DNA of 64,000 bases from Prevotellaceae bacterium UBA6417 (GTDB lineage Bacteria; Bacteroidota; Bacteroidia; Bacteroidales; Bacteroidaceae), in the NCBI GenBank assembly GCA_002439755.1, contig DJPH01000052.1, positions 14,631 to 78,630 of the forward strand, written 5' to 3'. This document shows, one piece after another, positions 25,520 through 33,874 of the stretch (positions within the stretch are counted from its first letter, which is position 1; every line of letters starts with the position of its first letter). A model generated the notes under the pieces. That model did no database searches. It was not told the origin of the DNA and worked only from the letters and a program-made list of their open reading frames with translations. The position numbers and the translations under genes are program-made.

Positions 25520-28500
25520 ATGACAATTTACAAGTTAAAGATTATGCTCCTGTTGGCAGTAATGCTTTGCGGCATTCCCGCATTTGCGGATGAACTATCG
25601 CAAAATGATTTGAACTTCAAGCTTTATGATAGCGGCACCGCAGAAGTCAGCAGCAGCAAAAGCAGCATCAGAACAGCCGACATTCCCGAAAAAATAACCT
25701 ATGAGGGAAAAGACTATACCGTTATTAGCATAGGACGAAGCGCATTCTCCGGGTGCAAGAGCCTTGCCTCCGTCACTATCCCGAATTCTGTCACGACCAT
25801 AGGATACCGGGCTTTCAATGATTGCAAGAGCCTTGTCTCCATTAGCATCCCGAAATCCGTTACGACCATAGACGGTCAGACTTTTCGGGGTTGCAGCAGC
25901 CTTACCTCCGTCGCCATCCCAAACTCCGTTACAAGCATAGGAGACGATGCCTTCTCGGGGTGTAAGAACCTTGCCTCCGTTGACATCCCAAATTCCGTTA
26001 CAAGCATAGGAGAATATGCTTTCTGCGATTGCGAGAGCCTTGCCTCAGTCATCATTCCGAATTCCGTCACGACCATCCGAGACGATGCTTTCTCGGGGTG
26101 CAAGAGCCTTGTCACCGCCACCATCCCGAATTCCGTCACGGCCATAGGGCTCCGGGCTTTCTATAATTGCAGCAGCCTTACCGCCATTGACCTCCCGAAT
26201 TCCGTTACAACCATAGGCGACCAGACTTTTCGGGGTTGCAGCAGCCTGACCACCGTCACCATCCCGAAATCCGTCACGACCATAGGAAACGGCGTTTTTT
26301 CGTATTGCAGCAGCCTTGTCTCTGTTGACATCCCGAACTCCGTTACAACCATAGGAAGCGATGCTTTCTATGATTGCGAGAGCCTTGCCTCAGTCACCAT
26401 TCCGAAATCTGTTACGAGCATAGGAAACGGTGCTTTTAAGGGTTGCAACAGACTTTACTTATACCAATATAAAAAGGATGGAACAGCCACACTTCTTAAT
26501 GCGGGAATTTATTCCGATGAAATTTACAGAAAGGAGATGTTTAATATTCCCGAAAAGGTTTTGTATAAAGATACATATTATACTGTTACAGGTATAGGAA
26601 GCGATGCATTCTCGGGTTGTAAGAGCCTTGCCACCGTCACCATCCCAAGCTCCGTTACGACCATAGGGTTCCGGGCTTTCTATAATTGTAGCGGCCTTAC
26701 CTCCATTGACATTCCGAATTCCGTCACAAGCATAGCTGACCGGGCTTTCCAGAATTGCAGCAGCCTGGCCTCGGCCATCATACCCGGCTCAGTTACGAGC
26801 ATAGGGAAAAATGCTTTTAAGGATTGCAGCAACCTTGCATCGGCAATCATCCCCACTACCGTAACGAGCATAGCTGACGGTACTTTCTCGGGTTGTGACA
26901 AACGCATAGAATACAGACTGAAAAGCGATTATACGGCCTACATTTCCGAAGTGGGCAAATCTGTAAAAACAGCCGATATTCCCGAAAAGATAACTTATGA
27001 GGAGAAAGACTACACCGTTACAAGCATAGAGAACGATGCTTTCAAGGGTTGCAACAAACTTACCTTCGTTACCATCCCCGGCTCCGTTACGAGCATAGGC
27101 AACAACGCTTTCCGAGATTGCAGCAGCCTGGCCTCCATTACAATTCCTAACTCCGTTACGAGCATAGGCGACAACGTATTCCGAAATTGCAGCAGCCTGT
27201 CCTCCATTACCATTCCCAATTCCATTAAAAGCATAGAAGAAAGCATCTTCTGGAATTGCCGCAGCCTGGCCTCCGTTACAATTCCAAGCGCTGTTACAAG
27301 CATAGGAAAAAGTGCTTTCTATGGTTGCAGCAGCCTGGCCTCTATTACCATTCCTAATTCCGTTACAAGCATAGGTGACAACGCTTTCCGGAATTGCAGC
27401 AGCCTTGCCTCCATTACCATTCCTAATTCCGTTACGAACATAGGAAAAAGTGCTTTCTATGGTTGTGGTCTTGTCTCCATCACCTTCCCGAGCTCCACTA
27501 AAAGTATAGGAGAAGGCATGTTTTGGAAATGCCGCAGCCTTGCCTCCGTTACAATTCCAAGCACTGTTACAAGCATAGGAAAAAGTGCTTTCTTAGGTTG
27601 TAGCAGCCTGGCCTCTGTTGTCATCCCTAATTCTGTTACAAGCATAGAAGAAAGAACATTCTATGGTTGCAGCAGCCTTGCCTCCGTTACAATACCAAAT
27701 ACCATCACGAGCATAGGGGAAAGTGCTTTTCAGAATTGCAGCAGTCTTGCCTCGGCCATCATACCCAGCTCAGTTACGAGCATAGGGAAAAATGCTTTTA
27801 AGGATTGTGACAGCCTTGCGTCCGTTATTATTCCCGGCTCCGTTACGAGCATAGAGGACGGTGCGTTCAAGGGTTGCGACAGACGCGTAGAATACAGACT
27901 GAAAAGCGATTATACGGCCTATGTTTCCGAAGTGGGAGATTCTGCATTAACAGCCGTTATCCCCGAAAAGATAAACTATGAGGAGAAAGACTACACTGTT
28001 ACAAGCATAAAGAATGATGCTTTCACGGGTTGCAACAATCTTGCATTCGTTACCATCCCAAGCTCCGTTACGAACTTGGAGAGCACTGTTTTCAAGGATT
28101 GCAACAACGTTTTCGTATACAGGCTGACAGGTGACTATACAGCCTACGTTTCCGAAGCGGGTGACTCTGTGTTGTCAGCCGACATTCCCGAGAAGTTAGA
28201 CATTGAGGGAACAGACTATACAGTTACAGGCATAGGTGACGATGCTTTCTCTGGTAGCACCGACCTCGTCTCCATTGCCATTCCGAATTCCGTTACGAGC
28301 ATAGGAAAAAATGCTTTCAGAGGCTGCAAAAGCCTTACCTCCGTTGTCATCCCCGAATCCGTTACAAGCATAGATGACTATACCTTCTATGGTTGCAAGA
28401 GCCTTGCCTCCGTTGTCATCCCCAAATCCGTTACGAGCATAGAGAAGTGGGCTTTCGCCAGTTGCAGCAGTCTCAAGAAGTTGGAGTGCAAGGCAGCAAC

Positions 28501-28780
28501 ACCTCCTGTATGCAAGGCATTGGTCTTCAACGGTATCAACAAGCGCAATTGCACTCTTTACGTTCCAAAGGAAAGTTTGAACGCCTACAAATCTGCCCCG
28601 CAGTGGAAAGATTTCTTCAGCATCGAGACGGGCATAAAGGCTGTATCCACATCCACATCCGCTTCGGCTATTGAGGTGGAGCGCTACACCATAGACGGCA
28701 CACACATCGCCTCCCCGCAAAATGGCATCAACATCATCAGAATGAGCGATGGCACAGTGAAGAAAGTGCTCGTAAAATAA
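25520..28780 (+). CDS. BspA-like leucine-rich-repeat surface protein
   Basis: 1,086 residues from ATG 25520 (signal peptide MTIYKLKIMLLLAVMLCGIPAFA). Nearly the whole mature protein is Treponema-type LRR units of about 23 residues (consensus SLASVTIPNSVTSIGxxAF). The repeats fall into blocks, each opened by a ~45-residue non-LRR head of the type YTAYVSEVGDS..ADIPEK..Y..KDYTVTSI; five heads are visible. The last ~90 residues carry AATPPVCKALVFNGIN and end GINIIRMSDGTVKKVLVK, a C-terminal motif common on secreted Bacteroidales proteins. BspA-type proteins bind host matrix or other bacteria; that function is inferred. The gene lies between two transposase remnants, which suggests acquisition or local rearrangement. 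Confidence 0.88.
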   Translation: MTIYKLKIMLLLAVMLCGIPAFADELSQNDLNFKLYDSGTAEVSSSKSSIRTADIPEKITYEGKDYTVISIGRSAFSGCKSLASVTIPNSVTTIGYRAFNDCKSLVSISIPKSVTTIDGQTFRGCSSLTSVAIPNSVTSIGDDAFSGCKNLASVDIPNSVTSIGEYAFCDCESLASVIIPNSVTTIRDDAFSGCKSLVTATIPNSVTAIGLRAFYNCSSLTAIDLPNSVTTIGDQTFRGCSSLTTVTIPKSVTTIGNGVFSYCSSLVSVDIPNSVTTIGSDAFYDCESLASVTIPKSVTSIGNGAFKGCNRLYLYQYKKDGTATLLNAGIYSDEIYRKEMFNIPEKVLYKDTYYTVTGIGSDAFSGCKSLATVTIPSSVTTIGFRAFYNCSGLTSIDIPNSVTSIADRAFQNCSSLASAIIPGSVTSIGKNAFKDCSNLASAIIPTTVTSIADGTFSGCDKRIEYRLKSDYTAYISEVGKSVKTADIPEKITYEEKDYTVTSIENDAFKGCNKLTFVTIPGSVTSIGNNAFRDCSSLASITIPNSVTSIGDNVFRNCSSLSSITIPNSIKSIEESIFWNCRSLASVTIPSAVTSIGKSAFYGCSSLASITIPNSVTSIGDNAFRNCSSLASITIPNSVTNIGKSAFYGCGLVSITFPSSTKSIGEGMFWKCRSLASVTIPSTVTSIGKSAFLGCSSLASVVIPNSVTSIEERTFYGCSSLASVTIPNTITSIGESAFQNCSSLASAIIPSSVTSIGKNAFKDCDSLASVIIPGSVTSIEDGAFKGCDRRVEYRLKSDYTAYVSEVGDSALTAVIPEKINYEEKDYTVTSIKNDAFTGCNNLAFVTIPSSVTNLESTVFKDCNNVFVYRLTGDYTAYVSEAGDSVLSADIPEKLDIEGTDYTVTGIGDDAFSGSTDLVSIAIPNSVTSIGKNAFRGCKSLTSVVIPESVTSIDDYTFYGCKSLASVVIPKSVTSIEKWAFASCSSLKKLECKAATPPVCKALVFNGINKRNCTLYVPKESLNAYKSAPQWKDFFSIETGIKAVSTSTSASAIEVERYTIDGTHIASPQNGINIIRMSDGTVKKVLVK

Positions 28781-28813
28781 ATAAGGGCAGCGAGAGCAGC
28801 AAACCCTCTATAG

Positions 28814-28852
28814 CATATTGGGGCGGCGCGGTTACAGCGTCGCCCCAATATG
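28814..28852 (+). terminator. Terminator-like hairpin after the LRR gene
   Basis: CATATTGGGGCG (28814-28825) pairs perfectly over 12 bp with CGCCCCAATATG (28841-28852), 34 bp after the LRR stop. It is followed by TTTATCCTTG, so the T-run is short. Confidence 0.6.
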
Positions 28853-29164
28853 TTTATCCTTGTCACGACAAAAAACCGGCGGATGCCATTCATGCCAACG
28901 AGAAGGTTCACCTCCGCTATCACCATCAAAATCCGGATTTGGGTGACATTAATTGCCAACCTGCTGCTTTCAGTGCAGCAAAGCTCATTAAAAAGACACC
29001 GGAGCTTCTCGGGGCTTGCCACGATGGTACGCATCATGCTGATGTACTACATAAATCTTGAAAGCTTCTTCAACCAACCCGATGCCGACCTCAAAATCAT
29101 GCTTGAATATGTTGCGGAAGTACCTCCGGATGAATCTGAAAGCCAACAGGGGGCTTGTCCATGA
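28850..29164 (+). pseudogene. IS4-like transposase C-terminal remnant
   Basis: A 104-codon frame that begins within the hairpin behind the LRR gene and has no start region of its own. It reads IKIRIWVTLIANLLLS, then LKRHRSFSGLATMVRIMLMY, INLESFFNQPDADLKIML and ending PPDESE. This is the well-known C-terminal end of Bacteroidales DDE (IS4-group) transposases, IQIWVTLIANLLL ... SFSGLATMVRIMLMYY ... SFF.P. The catalytic part is missing, so it is a dead fragment. The family subdivision is from memory and would need a search. Confidence 0.7.
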
Positions 29165-29312
29165 CTAATTCTAAGCCAGACTCCTATCTTTCAGTAGGTT
29201 GGATTTGGAGATTTACACTTTAGCGGACAGCAATAATATTTTTGTAAGAAGGTTTGTCGTTGTTGTCGTTTCATCGTTATAAATTGCGGAATTGAGGTCT
29301 TATTTTGCAAAA

Positions 29313-29385
29313 CCAAGACTTGATTATTATCGACCAAGACTTGGTTATTAAAAATCAGGACTTGGTTTTAAGTAACCAAGACTTG
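29313..29385. repeat. Four CAAGNCTTG palindromes at exact 21-bp spacing
   Basis: Copies of CCAAGACTTG (third copy TCAGGACTTG) begin at 29313, 29334, 29355 and 29376, a constant 21 bp apart. Each core CAAGACTTG is a 9-bp inverted repeat, and the flanks (GATTATTA or GGTTATTA) are partly conserved. The spacing is two helical turns, so all four would face the same side of the DNA. They lie in the ~290-bp gene-free stretch between the transposase remnant and the 3' end of the next gene. The flanking sequence repeats TGCAATT several times. No gene is seen here. Confidence 0.75.
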
Positions 29386-29449
29386 ATTCTGCAATTTAAG
29401 GCTCCAATCCTGCAATTATTACTTGCCAAGTTGCAATTTTCGCAATGAC

Positions 29450-31213
29450 TCAGGGAAAAATAAGGCTTTCATAGTTGTATAGGCCGCGTACAAGCCTTGG
29501 CCGCGTAGCGGAATATCGGGTGCTGAGCGGATTGAGTTGAGGCCGGTACAATGGAGTTCTGATTCCTGCAAGGAACAACAGAAGATGCGACAGGCGGTCT
29601 GTCGAAAACGGCAAATTGGCGGCATGTCTCAATGCACGTATAATTTCGGGATGGCGCCTGCGGTAAGAGGGTGAAGCCCATATCCACATTGGAACCTCAT
29701 ATTGCTGCCGCACGTCTACAGGACTGAGGCTGTTGCTGCGACCATATTGTTGTGAATTGGCATCAAAGACGCGCTCTCCGTGGTCTGAAACAAAGATGAC
29801 AATGCTTTCACGGTTGTTCTCGCGGCTTAGGAGCATATCCGTTACGGAATCTCCGTAAAGCACTGCATTGTCGTAATCGGCCAGGATGGCACGCTTGCCG
29901 GGTGACAAGTCGCGACGATCATAGTCCGACGGTTGGAAATGATGACGTGCCGGTGGCACCCGGTCTGAAAATTCGACGTGCTGACCGAGCAAATGTACTA
30001 TCATGAGGTTATGGGCCGACATTTTTGGTGCCAGCGAGTCATAATCAGCCAACAGTCCTTCATCGTAGGTGTGGGTATGAGAGTTGCGCCATGTAAACTG
30101 GAAAGTATCCAACAGACTGTCGTTGAGCAATTGCGTATCAATGAAAGATTCTGCCTTTTTGGCCTGGAGCGTATATTGGTTGGAAATAAAAGCCACGCCA
30201 TATCCCGCCTGTCTGAATACAGATGTGAAAAGGGGATATTCGTACCACTGCCCTTTATCTCCATAACTATGGAGCGAGAGCAAATGTTCCAAAGCTTCCG
30301 ATGTGAAGTTCCAAGGACTTATGACGTTTGAAAAAGCGATAAGTTCACCTTGTTTTTCTCTTTTGCACAGACGGGGTGTCGTAGGAAGATGATAACCGTA
30401 TAGTCCGCAATGGCTTTTGTTCAGGCTCTCTCCAATGACAAGCAAAATACGAGGCGACCGGAACGTGCAATTGTCAATTGGAATATCTTGCTGGGCAAGG
30501 GGAAGCATGCGCACCGCATGTAAATGGCGCGACAATTCAATGACGGATTTCCAACACCGATACACCGGAAGATAATAGCCTGTTTTCACGCTCATGTCCA
30601 TGATTGACTGCGGCAATTCGGTGTCGGACCGGGACAGCACTAACCGATGAAACAAATAACGCTTGTTATTGCTCCCGAAAACTAAAGAACAAATTGCCAA
30701 TACCATAGCAGCAGAAAGCAATGACGGATGAGATTCAAACTGAAACCGACGCATAGACCGGTGCCCGGCACAATAAATGTGTGCAACTGCCAATGACAGA
30801 ATTATGGGCAATTGGGAAAAGAGCAAATGCCATCCCGAAAAAGCGTGTATGGCTTCACCGGCCTCACGCGATGTGGTATTTATGACAGCGCGCAAGAGTG
30901 ATGCCGACAGAGGCGAGCCTATGGCCACATAAAACAAATTGTCGATGAAAGCTATGACATAAAGCAATGCAGCTGTAAATGCTGTCAGCGGGCGACGCCA
31001 TTTGGCAGGCAGCAAAGTCAGGAGCAAAGCAAGCAGATAAACATCGCCCGGCAGTTCCGACAATGAGTAGAGACGCAGACTGTTCCAAGGCTCAAAGATG
31101 ATGCAAGTCAAACCTAATGCGAACATGAATGCAACAAAACACCATTCTTCGGTAAAAGGGCGCTTCAGCAATTCGACCAATAAACAAAGCTGTTTTTTTA
31201 ACATGCAACGCAT
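29450..31213 (-). CDS. Phosphoethanolamine transferase-like membrane sulfatase-fold protein
   Basis: 587 residues. The first ~190 contain about five membrane helices; the rest is a periplasmic alkaline-phosphatase/sulfatase-fold domain. Motifs: PRILLVIGESLNKSHCGLYG (first metal-binding Glu), NVISPWNFTSEALEHL (candidate nucleophile Thr), and VIFVSDHGERVFD (metal-binding Asp-His). This is the layout of EptA/CptA-type enzymes that add phosphoethanolamine to lipid A or core sugars. The substrate is unproven. The last ~40 residues are Arg-rich and variable. An alternative start lies three codons in, at 31204. Single gene with a TAACTTTG box upstream. Confidence 0.8.
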   Translation of the reverse strand: MRCMLKKQLCLLVELLKRPFTEEWCFVAFMFALGLTCIIFEPWNSLRLYSLSELPGDVYLLALLLTLLPAKWRRPLTAFTAALLYVIAFIDNLFYVAIGSPLSASLLRAVINTTSREAGEAIHAFSGWHLLFSQLPIILSLAVAHIYCAGHRSMRRFQFESHPSLLSAAMVLAICSLVFGSNNKRYLFHRLVLSRSDTELPQSIMDMSVKTGYYLPVYRCWKSVIELSRHLHAVRMLPLAQQDIPIDNCTFRSPRILLVIGESLNKSHCGLYGYHLPTTPRLCKREKQGELIAFSNVISPWNFTSEALEHLLSLHSYGDKGQWYEYPLFTSVFRQAGYGVAFISNQYTLQAKKAESFIDTQLLNDSLLDTFQFTWRNSHTHTYDEGLLADYDSLAPKMSAHNLMIVHLLGQHVEFSDRVPPARHHFQPSDYDRRDLSPGKRAILADYDNAVLYGDSVTDMLLSRENNRESIVIFVSDHGERVFDANSQQYGRSNSLSPVDVRQQYEVPMWIWASPSYRRRHPEIIRALRHAANLPFSTDRLSHLLLFLAGIRTPLYRPQLNPLSTRYSATRPRLVRGLYNYESLIFP

Positions 31214-31226
31214 TTTTTTTGTGCCG

Positions 31227-31234
31227 CAAAGTTA
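31227..31234 (-). promoter_or_regulatory. -7 promoter box for the phosphoethanolamine transferase-like gene
   Basis: Minus-strand TAACTTTG, a perfect TAnnTTTG box 14 bp upstream of the first start (23 bp from the alternative start at 31204). Confidence 0.6.
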
Positions 31235-31291
31235 TACGATTTTGGGAAAAACGGCGTTCTTTACAGGTATAAATCATAAACGCACTGTCAG

Positions 31292-31849
31292 ATGGAAAAG
31301 AAATCATGGAAATGGGAAACTCTCCAATCCGAGTATCTCATAAAACGTCCCTGGCTTACAGCCAGGCGTGACGTCGTTAAACTGCCGACCGGAAAGATCT
31401 ACGATGAATATTACGTGCTTGAATATCCCGACTGGGTGAATGTCATCGCCATAGATGAAAACGGGATGATGTTGATGGAACGTCAATATCGCCATGGTGC
31501 AGGAATCCTGTCGACCGAGATATGTGCCGGCGTTGTGGAAAAAGGCGAAGAGCCCCTTGCTGCGGCCAAGCGCGAATTGTGGGAGGAAACAGGATATACC
31601 GGTGGCACATGGCGCGAGCTGATGGTCATTTCAAGCAATCCGGGATCGCAAAACAACTGGTGCCATTGTTTTGTGGCAGAAGGCGTGAAACGCACTTCGG
31701 GGCAACACCTGGATGCAACAGAAGACCTGGAGCCTTTCCTGGCAACACGCAAGGAAGTATACGAATGGTTGCAGAATGGCGTGTTCAAACAGTCACTTAT
31801 GATTGCCCCTCTGTGGAAATATTTTGTTGACAGCGGCATACCGGAATAA
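31292..31849 (+). CDS. NUDIX hydrolase (ADP-ribose pyrophosphatase-like)
   Basis: 185 residues, full length. The Nudix box GVVEKGEEPLAAAKRELWEETGY (roughly residues 76-98) is complete (G-x5-E-x7-REUxEExGU). The N-terminal WVNVIAIDENGMMLMERQYRHGAG strand pair resembles ADP-ribose/NDP-sugar pyrophosphatases. It hydrolyses a nucleoside diphosphate linked to another group; the exact substrate is not visible. It stands alone, divergent from the transferase gene and about 100 bp before dnaN, which has its own promoter. Confidence 0.85.
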   Translation: MEKKSWKWETLQSEYLIKRPWLTARRDVVKLPTGKIYDEYYVLEYPDWVNVIAIDENGMMLMERQYRHGAGILSTEICAGVVEKGEEPLAAAKRELWEETGYTGGTWRELMVISSNPGSQNNWCHCFVAEGVKRTSGQHLDATEDLEPFLATRKEVYEWLQNGVFKQSLMIAPLWKYFVDSGIPE

Positions 31850-31889
31850 GCCATACATATTGCTGTCAGTCCAAAAAAGATGAAAAAGC

Positions 31890-31920
31890 TTTGCGCTTCT
31901 TCCAAATTCCATTACCTTTG
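31890..31920 (+). promoter_or_regulatory. dnaN operon promoter
   Basis: TTTG (31890-31893) and TACCTTTG (31913-31920) are separated by exactly 19 bp, a full match to the Bacteroidota sigma-ABfr consensus TTTG-N19-TAnnTTTG. It lies 29 bp before the dnaN start and should drive the whole dnaN-to-DUF4886 operon. Confidence 0.75.
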
Positions 31921-31949
31921 TAACTCACAAAAAGAAACTGTTGAAGAAT

Positions 31950-33077
31950 ATGAGATATGTTGTAACAAGCACTTTGCTCTATAGCCGTTTGCAAAATATA
32001 GAGCGTGTTATCCAACCCAAGAACACCATTCAGATATTATCTTGTTTCCTCTTTGACATCAAGGGGAATAACATGATGGTTGTCGCTACCGACCAGGATA
32101 CCATGTTGAAAACCAATATAGAGCTGCAAGAAGCCAATGGCGACTGCAAGTTTGCGTTGGAATCGAAACAAATCATGAACATCTTGAAAGAGATACCCGA
32201 GCAACCGTTGACATTGGAAATCAATCCGGGCACTTTACAAATAGATCTGACTTACCAAAACGGGCATTTCTCGTTTCAAGGTGTGCAAGGTGATGAATAT
32301 CCTATTCCGGCTACCCCCGAAGGCGAATCGAACGACATCACATTAGAAGCCGCTTCGCTTGTCAAGGGTATCAGTACAGCACTAATAGCAGCCGCAAACG
32401 ATGAGACGCGCAAGGTAATGAATGGTGTATTCATGGATATATCTCCCGAAGACCTTTCAATCGTTGCCAGTGACGGGCATAAATTGATACGCTACCGCAT
32501 AGAATGCGATACGCATGGAACGACTGCAGGTTTCACCCTGCCGCAGAAACCGGCAAACATATTAAAGAACATCTTGGATAAGGCCAAGGGAATAATTACG
32601 ATACGCACCTATGGAACCAGCAATGCCAGGATTGAAACTGAAGACTACATGATAAGCTGCCGCTTGATAGAAGAAAAATATCCCAATTATAAAAGTGTCA
32701 TACCGACTCAAAACAACAATGTGGCCGTCATAGATCGTGCCTCGTTTGTGAGTGCCATGCGCCGTGTGCTTGTCGTGGCCGACAAGACTACGGCTCTTGT
32801 GAAATTTGTCTTTAGCAGTAATAAGGTAGTGCTTACATCCGAAAACATCAATTATTCGCTAAGCGCAGAAGAACAGCTGGTCTGCCAGTATGAAGGCATG
32901 CCTCTGAAAATAGGATTCAAGGGCACGGATATGTTAGAACTGATAAGCGCTCTGCAAGGAACCGACTTTATCATCAAACTGGCTGATGCATCACGCGCCG
33001 GACTTATAGTTCCCGGAGAACAATCGGGAAATACAGATTTGCTGATGCTGCTTATGCCTCTTCTAATCAATAACTAA
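31950..33077 (+). CDS. dnaN: DNA polymerase III beta subunit (sliding clamp)
   Basis: 375 residues from ATG 31950 (a TTG three codons earlier is the only alternative). The opening MRYVVTSTLLYSRLQNIERVI matches Bacteroidales clamp proteins; the three clamp repeats fit the length, and the end has LLMPLLINN. DnaN rings DNA and tethers polymerases and repair enzymes. It is the first gene of a seven-gene operon and is separated from the exonuclease by 7 bp. Confidence 0.96.
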   Translation: MRYVVTSTLLYSRLQNIERVIQPKNTIQILSCFLFDIKGNNMMVVATDQDTMLKTNIELQEANGDCKFALESKQIMNILKEIPEQPLTLEINPGTLQIDLTYQNGHFSFQGVQGDEYPIPATPEGESNDITLEAASLVKGISTALIAAANDETRKVMNGVFMDISPEDLSIVASDGHKLIRYRIECDTHGTTAGFTLPQKPANILKNILDKAKGIITIRTYGTSNARIETEDYMISCRLIEEKYPNYKSVIPTQNNNVAVIDRASFVSAMRRVLVVADKTTALVKFVFSSNKVVLTSENINYSLSAEEQLVCQYEGMPLKIGFKGTDMLELISALQGTDFIIKLADASRAGLIVPGEQSGNTDLLMLLMPLLINN

Positions 33078-33084
33078 CAAGATT

Positions 33085-33867
33085 ATGAAACTCAACTTGA
33101 AAAAGCCTTTGGTGGTTTTTGATTTGGAAACAACCGGTGTCAATGTCACCCAGGATCGTATCGTTGAAATCAGCTATATAAAGATTCTTCCCAACGGAAA
33201 CGAAGAATCGAAAATGATGCGGATCAATCCTGAAAGGCATATACCCGAAGCATCTTCCAAGATACACGGTATTACGGACGAAGATGTGAAAGACAGTCCT
33301 ACATTTAAGGAGGTGGCACAAGGGCTTGCCAATGATTTTGCCGGTTGCGATTTTGCCGGCTACAATTCCAATCATTTTGACATACCTATGTTGGTGGAAG
33401 AAATGCTTCGAGCCGGTATCGACTTTGATATCCATAAAGCTAAATTGGTAGATGTGCAAAACATCTTTCATAAGATGGAGCAGCGAACATTGGTAGCAGC
33501 ATATAAGTTTTATTGCCACAAGGATTTGATCGATGCACACTCCTCGTTGGCTGATACGACGGCAACTTACGAAGTACTGAAAGCCCAGTTGGACCGTTAT
33601 CCCGAAACATTGAAAAACGACATAAATTTTCTGTCGGATTTTTCAAGGATGAACGACAATGTGGATCTGGCGGGTCGCATGATATATAACGACCAAAAAG
33701 AAATCGTATTTAATTTCGGGAAATACAAGGGGCAATCGGTGATTCACACGCTTCACAATGATCCGGGATATTACAGCTGGATACTGCAAGGGGACTTTCC
33801 GCGTGAGACAAAAGCCGTATTGACGCGCATCAAGCTAAGCGAGTCTCACATCGGTCAAAAACAATGA
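33085..33867 (+). CDS. DEDDh 3'-5' exonuclease (Pol III epsilon-like) with C-terminal DUF3820-like domain
   Basis: 260 residues. Exonuclease motifs: Exo I FDLETTGVN, Exo II in GYNSNHFDIPML, Exo III HSSLADTTATYEVL, giving the DEDDh set. The last ~60 residues (IVFNFGKYKGQSVIHTLHNDPGYYSWIL) look like a small DUF3820-type domain. Being beside dnaN suggests a proofreading or repair nuclease working with the clamp, but a separate RNase T-like role is possible. 7 bp gaps on both sides. Confidence 0.9.
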   Translation: MKLNLKKPLVVFDLETTGVNVTQDRIVEISYIKILPNGNEESKMMRINPERHIPEASSKIHGITDEDVKDSPTFKEVAQGLANDFAGCDFAGYNSNHFDIPMLVEEMLRAGIDFDIHKAKLVDVQNIFHKMEQRTLVAAYKFYCHKDLIDAHSSLADTTATYEVLKAQLDRYPETLKNDINFLSDFSRMNDNVDLAGRMIYNDQKEIVFNFGKYKGQSVIHTLHNDPGYYSWILQGDFPRETKAVLTRIKLSESHIGQKQ

Positions 33868-33874
33868 TAAAAAG

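Noticed and set aside
25876..27645. Several minus-strand frames in the LRR gene (repeating MLVTEFGM)
   Set aside because: They are reverse readings of the LRR repeat and mirror its period.
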